From RGIG9608 sp045612365 (lineage in GTDB: Bacteria; Bacteroidota; Bacteroidia; Bacteroidales; Paludibacteraceae): a stretch of DNA of 64,000 bases. The notes below the pieces were generated by a model, which was not told where the DNA came from, made no database searches, and was given only the letters and a program-made list of their open reading frames with translations. The stretch is from positions 1 to 64,000 of the forward strand of contig JAZKYY010000010.1 in the NCBI GenBank assembly GCA_045612365.1, given 5' to 3'. How positions within the stretch are numbered: the first letter of the stretch is position 1; every line of letters starts with the position of its first letter. Of this stretch, positions 59,255 through 64,000 are shown piece after piece. Both the position numbers and the translations under genes were made by a program.

Positions 59255-60969
59255 ACAGTTTTGTGATAAGCGTTGAGCCACGCTTTTTCGCTGTCCGAAA
59301 GCATTGTTTTGTTTATAGCGTTCTTGTCAATTGGGCAGAGCGTAAGTGTTTCAAACGCAAGGAACTGACCAAAGTCATTCGATTCTTGCTCCACCACAGC
59401 CACTAGATTTTCAATTCGTATGCCATACTGATTGGTGCGGTAAAGTCCGGGTTCGTTGGAAATAACCATGCCTTTTTTCAATATGGTGGGGTTGAGGCGT
59501 GGACTTATGTTTTGTGGCCCTTCATGTACACAAAGAAAATGTCCTACGCCATGCCCAGTTCCGTGCCCGTAGTTCAAGGCTCTTTGCCACAGATACTGCC
59601 GAGCAAGAACATCTAGTTGCGCTCCACAAGTTCCATAAGGAAAAACTGCTTGTGATAATGCAATATGACCTTTTAGAACGAGTGTGAAATCAGTTTTTTG
59701 CTGTTCGGATATTTCTCCCAAAGCAATGGTGCGTGTAATGTCAGTTGTACCGTCAAAGTATTGTCCGCCGGAGTCGAGGAGCAAAAAGTTTTCGGGAGCG
59801 AGCGTTGCGTTGCTTTCCTCTGTTGCGGCATAATGCACAATGGCTCCGTGGGCAGCATAACCTGCTATCGTATTGAAACTTTCGCCTGCAAAAAGTGCTT
59901 GTTCCGAACGGAAATCTTTTAGTTTTTCAGCAACCGAAAGTTCTGTTAAATGTTCTTTGGCAATAGATTCTTCCAACCACTTCAAAAACTTCACCATCGC
60001 TACTCCATCTCGCACCATTGCTGAACGAATGCCCTGCAACTCTGTTTCATTTTTTATGCTTTTGGCATCAATCACCGCCGACGAGAGTTGCTTTTTCTGA
60101 CAAGAGGCTTTCGTGTAAAGAGCAAAATTTATTCGGTTAAAATCCAAAGCCAAAATGATTTCTTTAGGTAAATTGGCTAAAAAATCCTCAATTTTTGAAT
60201 AGTCATAAACAACAATTCCGTCTTCAGAAAGTTGTAAGGCAACCTCTTGCGTTATTTTTTGCTGAGGTGTGAAGAGATAAGCTTGTTTTTCATCTACAAA
60301 AGCATAGGCAATGGCAACAGGATTAAAACTCACATCGTTGCCTCGGATATTGAAAAGCCAAGCTACCTCGTCGAGTCCTGAATAAAGAGCCGCGTTGCAA
60401 CCGTTGTTTTTCAAAGTTTCGCGAATGTTCTCAATTTTGCTTTTTGCCGATTCTCCCGAAAATTTTTCGGGCAAACAAAAAATTGGTTCCAATGGCAACG
60501 GCGGACGATTTTCGGTCCAAATCTCACCTATCAAATCGTAATCCGTATTGAGTTTGATTCCTTTTTGTTGCAACTGATTTTTCAAGTCTTCTACTGCAAC
60601 AATAGAGAACATTTTGGGGTTTATAGCCACGCTATCATTCCTTTTTAATGATTCTACAAGAAAGTTTGTAATGCTCGGAGTCTCTATTAAACTATCTTTG
60701 AACAGCCGTATTCTTGTGCCCGATAGTTGATCGTCAGCTTGTAAAAAGTATCGAGAATCGGTCCACAGACCAGCGTCGTCAGTGGTAACCACCACCGTAC
60801 CCGCCGATCCATTAAATCCGCTAATCCATTCGCGTTCTTTCCAATGATCGGGGCTGTATTCGCTTGCATGAGGATCGGTTCCGGGTATTATAACTGCGTC
60901 AATCGCTCGTTCATGCATCAATACTCGCAATGCTTGTAAGCGTTGTTGTATGTTTATCGATGAAGACAT
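59179..60969 (-). CDS. pepP: Xaa-Pro aminopeptidase (M24B)
   Basis: 596 residues, the long three-domain form of aminopeptidase P (two creatinase-like N-domains and a pita-bread C-domain). It removes an N-terminal residue before proline. Metal ligands are visible: the two Asp in LLLDSGGQYFDGTTDITRT, His in GTGHGVGHFLCVHEGP, Glu in SNEPGLYR and Glu in RIENLV. No signal peptide, so it is cytoplasmic. Ends just after the YtxH remnant and starts 1 nt before the TerB-DnaJ gene's stop. Confidence 0.93.
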   Translation of the reverse strand: MSSSINIQQRLQALRVLMHERAIDAVIIPGTDPHASEYSPDHWKEREWISGFNGSAGTVVVTTDDAGLWTDSRYFLQADDQLSGTRIRLFKDSLIETPSITNFLVESLKRNDSVAINPKMFSIVAVEDLKNQLQQKGIKLNTDYDLIGEIWTENRPPLPLEPIFCLPEKFSGESAKSKIENIRETLKNNGCNAALYSGLDEVAWLFNIRGNDVSFNPVAIAYAFVDEKQAYLFTPQQKITQEVALQLSEDGIVVYDYSKIEDFLANLPKEIILALDFNRINFALYTKASCQKKQLSSAVIDAKSIKNETELQGIRSAMVRDGVAMVKFLKWLEESIAKEHLTELSVAEKLKDFRSEQALFAGESFNTIAGYAAHGAIVHYAATEESNATLAPENFLLLDSGGQYFDGTTDITRTIALGEISEQQKTDFTLVLKGHIALSQAVFPYGTCGAQLDVLARQYLWQRALNYGHGTGHGVGHFLCVHEGPQNISPRLNPTILKKGMVISNEPGLYRTNQYGIRIENLVAVVEQESNDFGQFLAFETLTLCPIDKNAINKTMLSDSEKAWLNAYHKTVYERIAPHLSDEEKAWLKEKTSEIE

Positions 60970-61704
60970 TTACGCTATATTTCGTTCTTTTTTGATGGTT
61001 TCGTAGGCCTTTTGAATCTCTTTGAATTTTTCCTCTGCTTGTTTTTTTATCTCTTCGCCTAGGTTGTTCACTTTGTCGGGGTGGAACTTCATAGCCATTT
61101 TTCGATAAGCTTTTTTTAGTTCATCATCAGTGGCGTCTTTTGTGATGTTAAGCACTTTGTAAGCCCAATCTGTATTGGTTTTGCTTCCAATAAACATGGC
61201 TTTGATGGACTCAAAGTCGCTCTGCGAAATAAGGTTGCGTGCTGCGGTATGAATAATGCTGATTTCGCTTTCGGAAACCGACCCATCGGCAGCGGCAATC
61301 ATAAAAAGCAAATGCACAAGCTCGGTGCGTTGCGAGTAGTTGAAATAAAGGCTTGCTTGCTGCGATATTTCTGCAACGTTATAATTTTGCTTCAAGAACT
61401 CTTTCAGTAGTTGTAAAGCTTCCAACGCTCCTTCTTCTCCAAAAGTTTTTACAAGAAATTGTTTTACAACGTTCAACTCCGTTTTTTTTACGGTACCATC
61501 TGCTTTCATTACGCTTGCAAAAAGCAACAATAGCACCATGCGGAAGTCATTTTGAACGGTTTGCCTTCTCGATGACGAGGAGGTAGTTTTGTATTCTTTT
61601 CCACCTGATAGCATCGAAGTCAAAACAACTCCAACTACAGCACCTATTGGTCCGCCCAAAACAAATCCAAGTCCTCCTGCGAAAAGATATTTTCCTAATG
61701 ACAT
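60970..61704 (-). CDS. TerB-DnaJ domain protein (DjlA-like)
   Basis: 244 residues from ATG 61704 (MSLGKYLFAGGLGFVLGGPIG); 21 further codons upstream are open but lack family similarity. A Gly-rich membrane helix (about 5-30), a TerB-like helical domain (about 50-165, LLLFASVMKADGTVKKTELNVV) and a C-terminal J domain with the HPD motif (KMAMKFHPDKVNN). The arrangement equals DjlA, an inner-membrane co-chaperone for DnaK. Confidence 0.9.
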   Translation of the reverse strand: MSLGKYLFAGGLGFVLGGPIGAVVGVVLTSMLSGGKEYKTTSSSSRRQTVQNDFRMVLLLLFASVMKADGTVKKTELNVVKQFLVKTFGEEGALEALQLLKEFLKQNYNVAEISQQASLYFNYSQRTELVHLLFMIAAADGSVSESEISIIHTAARNLISQSDFESIKAMFIGSKTNTDWAYKVLNITKDATDDELKKAYRKMAMKFHPDKVNNLGEEIKKQAEEKFKEIQKAYETIKKERNIA

Positions 61705-61771
61705 TTTTCTTTTATTATTTTTTTGTTTTGCGAAAATAGATTGTTTTTTGTAAAAACCTTTCTCCAAAAAG

Positions 61772-63112
61772 TTATAAATCCTTAACTAAAACCTTTTGTA
61801 AGGTTTTTAAGTGATTTTCTTTTGTTTCTAACATTTTTTGCCAAATTTTTTCGGACAAATCGTTGTTTTTGAGTTTGAAATTTTCGTTCCCGATATTCTC
61901 GATTCGTTCAATAAGTAAAGCTAAAGTTATTTTATGCGTATCAAGTGCAGGAACGTAAGTTTTTCGGTTGGCTTGTTCGATGTAAGTCTCGCGTACAATT
62001 TCGGTTTCGGTAAGCAACGCCAAAATGTCTTGCGTAAGTTTTATTGGAATGTTGTATTTGTTGGCAATGTCTTGATCGGAAACGGGCGATTCGTTGTTGT
62101 CGAAACGTACGATGATTTCTTTCAACACAATGATTGTTGCATAATCTTTGAAACGGCGACTGATGTGTTTGGTCTCTTTTTCGAAATTATGAAATGCGAT
62201 GTTTTGACTGACGTAGCTCAATTTTGCTCCGTATAGTACAATTACCCACGAAATTTGTAACCAAAATAGCAATAATGGCAAAAAAGCAAAACTTCCGTAA
62301 ACGGCATTGTATTTCGTAAGATTTATTTGTCCTGTAATGTACAAGTATTGAAAAATTTGGAACAATGTTCCTGCTACAATCCCTGCAAAAAGTGCGTGAG
62401 TGAATCCCACTTTTGTGTTGGGGATGATGATAAATATGATGGTAAATAAAATCCAATAGATGAAAAATGGCAACAACGTGATAAGCACTTTGTACACGCC
62501 CGAGAGAAAAATGTTTTCGGTGTGCTGCGTCATGTATTCGATGTATGGGTCTATCATGTTCGAAAGACTTGTGGCTATAACTATGAGCACTGGCACAAGC
62601 AACATCAGCGAAAAATAGGTAGTAAACTGACGGATGAATGAACGCGATTTTTTTACATTCCAAACATCGTTGAAGTTATTTTCGATTTGGCGAAACATGC
62701 TCATCACCGACCACAGCAATACGGCAATACCGATACCAACGAAAAGCCCGCCATGTGCTTGATCGAGGTAGTTGCTTACAAAATTCATAATGTAAGGTAA
62801 CAGTTCTTGATTGGTGGCAAAAATGCTTGACACGAAATTCTCGATGGAGTTTTGCACTCCAAAACCTTTGCCAATGGCAATGATGAGTGCCAAAATAGGC
62901 ACAATGGCAAGCAACGTGTTGTAGGTAAGCGCTGATGCTTTTATCATCAAGTTGTCTTCGAAAAACTCTCGGAGTGAGAGAATCAATTTTTTGAGGAGCA
63001 GTATTGATAGGCGTTTCGACTTAGAGAGTTCGTTTTCAGTAATTCTCCAAATGTCTACAGTGAAAAATTTCCAAATGTTTAAAATTTTATCTTTGAATGA
63101 TTTGTTTTCCAT
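61772..63112 (-). CDS. YihY/virulence factor BrkB family membrane protein
   Basis: 446 residues from ATG 63112. The YihY core (about 50-310) has six membrane helices with MIKASALTYNTLLAIVPILALI, LLWSVMSMFRQIENNFNDVW and YNAVYGSFAFLPLLLFWLQISW, all conserved in the family. The C-terminal 130 residues form a soluble extension with a winged-helix look (SDQDIANKYNIPIKLTQDILALL), common in Bacteroidota members. The family was once called RNase BN in error; its real function is unsettled. Confidence 0.9.
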   Translation of the reverse strand: MENKSFKDKILNIWKFFTVDIWRITENELSKSKRLSILLLKKLILSLREFFEDNLMIKASALTYNTLLAIVPILALIIAIGKGFGVQNSIENFVSSIFATNQELLPYIMNFVSNYLDQAHGGLFVGIGIAVLLWSVMSMFRQIENNFNDVWNVKKSRSFIRQFTTYFSLMLLVPVLIVIATSLSNMIDPYIEYMTQHTENIFLSGVYKVLITLLPFFIYWILFTIIFIIIPNTKVGFTHALFAGIVAGTLFQIFQYLYITGQINLTKYNAVYGSFAFLPLLLFWLQISWVIVLYGAKLSYVSQNIAFHNFEKETKHISRRFKDYATIIVLKEIIVRFDNNESPVSDQDIANKYNIPIKLTQDILALLTETEIVRETYIEQANRKTYVPALDTHKITLALLIERIENIGNENFKLKNNDLSEKIWQKMLETKENHLKTLQKVLVKDL

Positions 63113-63232
63113 AAATGTCTGTTTTTTATTCCGTGTCAAAGTTACTACAAATTGAAAAATAACGGGTAAAATATGTTTTTTCGTTTGCTAAAAAAAATGA
63201 ATAAAAATGCTTTTCTAGGTTTATTGATTTTA

Positions 63233-63264
63233 TTTGCTTTTCGTTTGTGAAAAGCGTATTTTTG
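63233..63264 (+). promoter_or_regulatory. Promoter of the acyl-CoA ligase gene
   Basis: TTTG (63233-63236), a 20-nt spacer and TATTTTTG (63257-63264), 24 nt before the ATG. Confidence 0.78.
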
Positions 63265-63288
63265 CACAAAATTCTTGATAATGTGAAT

Positions 63289-64000
63289 ATGGCAGAGAGA
63301 TTAACCATAATTGATTTTGTAGAAAAGTATGTAGAAAAATATGCAGAAAATCCTTTTCTTTGGGAAAAAGATTTAGATGCAAATAAGTGGAAATCAACTT
63401 CTTACGAAGATGTGTTGCATCAAGCAAAACGCATTGCTGCAGGGCTTATGGCTCTTGGTGTGGAGAAAGGCGAAAAGGTGTCGTACTTGAGCGAGGGTCG
63501 TAACATGTGGGTGATAGGCGAACTCGGTGTGCTCTATGCGGGTGCGGTAAATGTGCCACTCTCTATTAAACTCGAGGAAACTAACGACTTGGTTTTCCGT
63601 GTAAAACATTCAGATTCGAAGTATATTATTACATCAAAATTTCAGTTGCACAAGGTGCGTAAAATTCTTCCTGAATGTCCAATGGTGGAAAAAGTGATTA
63701 TTTTTGACGAAGTAGATGACAAACAACCAAATGAAATCTACATCAACGAAATAATGGCCATGGGTGATGACTTTTTGGCGACAAATGCAGAAAAACTTGT
63801 GGAACGTTATCGCTCCATCTCTCCCGATGATTATGCCAACATCAGTTATACCTCGGGAACTACTGCTGACCCTAAAGGTATTTTGCTTACACATCGTAAC
63901 TACACGGCAAATGTGGAGCAAGCACATTCGGTAATTGGTGTTACGCCTCAAGATAGAATGCTCATTATTCTTCCGCTCGATCATTGCTTTGCTCATGTGG
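63289..64000 (+). CDS. Long-chain fatty acid-CoA ligase (3' partial)
   Basis: The first 237 residues of an AMP-binding (ANL) enzyme. It starts at ATG 63289 (MAERLTIIDFVEKYVEKY). The adenylate-forming signature YTSGTTADPKGILLTHRNY (about 185-203) and the next conserved block LIILPLDHCFAHV at the edge of the window are visible, as in long-chain acyl-CoA synthetases of this phylum. It activates fatty acids with ATP and CoA. The C-terminal part lies outside the window. Confidence 0.9.
   Translation, partial: MAERLTIIDFVEKYVEKYAENPFLWEKDLDANKWKSTSYEDVLHQAKRIAAGLMALGVEKGEKVSYLSEGRNMWVIGELGVLYAGAVNVPLSIKLEETNDLVFRVKHSDSKYIITSKFQLHKVRKILPECPMVEKVIIFDEVDDKQPNEIYINEIMAMGDDFLATNAEKLVERYRSISPDDYANISYTSGTTADPKGILLTHRNYTANVEQAHSVIGVTPQDRMLIILPLDHCFAHV

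Noticed and set aside
1..64000. tRNA, rRNA, CRISPR arrays, insertion sequences and integrases
   Set aside because: Scanned by eye on both strands; no T-loop-like clusters, no regular spaced repeats and no transposase or integrase motifs were found. A weak tRNA could still be missed without a covariance search.

Overview
The window is a 64-kb piece of an AT-rich Bacteroidota chromosome, most likely Bacteroidales. The evidence is: C-terminal type IX secretion signals of both kinds (type B at 1-855, type A at 56577-57074); an ATP synthase operon in the order D-C-(orphan)-B-E-F-H-A-G; SusC/BtuB-type outer-membrane import genes; many lipoproteins with a SC lipobox; and promoters that fit the Bacteroidota consensus TTTG-N20-TAnnTTTG instead of the E. 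coli one. I found no rRNA, tRNA, CRISPR array, transposase or integrase.

Layout. 1-2273: the end of a secreted adhesin-like protein, then a converging Na+/H+-antiporter-like gene. 2383-10623: the complete F1Fo ATP synthase operon (H+-type c subunit) with an orphan membrane gene inside it and a methyltransferase at its end. 10620-20890: GH123-like hexosaminidase, N-carbamoylputrescine amidase, upp, WbqC-like, M3 peptidase, argS, ispE, maf. 21030-32431: SUMF1-like lipoprotein, LysM/periplasmic-binding fusion with a PorT-like barrel, thyA, yicC, an AddB-like nuclease, a kinase-RapZ fusion and a two-domain sialate O-acetylesterase. 32500-46129: gdhA, rarA, sialidase, ferredoxin, HAD phosphatase, glnA, an argR-acetyltransferase-argG operon with ArgR boxes on its promoter, OmpH, FtsB-like, GT9 and secG. 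Housekeeping nitrogen genes (gdhA, glnA, argG) and mucin/sialoglycan genes (GH123, esterase, sialidase) are interleaved.

46217-50629 is the accessory highlight. It is a tight four-gene operon encoding a DarT-like ADP-ribosyltransferase on a long charged helical rod, a protein with remote NADAR-like features (possible ADP-ribosyl-glycosidase antitoxin), a ZorA-like MotA/TolQ-type channel with a long cytoplasmic tail, and a ZorB-like MotB/OmpA stator. The inferred system is a membrane-anchored sensor (Zorya-like) coupled to a nucleic-acid ADP-ribosylation effector. None of the known Zorya effectors (ZorC/D/E) is present. I do not know of a described system with this composition.

50638-57495 (minus strand) is a vitamin B12 capture operon. 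A cobalamin riboswitch with its own promoter leads into a small type IX cargo protein, a DUF4465 protein, a PKD-repeat lipoprotein, a BtuG-type surface beta-propeller and a BtuB-type TonB receptor. Between this operon and a small HTH gene, 57591-57815 holds nested and crossing inverted repeats that look like a pseudoknotted non-coding RNA. 58226-64000: a lipoprotein, a truncated YtxH-like remnant, aminopeptidase P, a TerB-DnaJ protein, a YihY/BrkB membrane protein and the start of a fatty acyl-CoA ligase that runs off the window.
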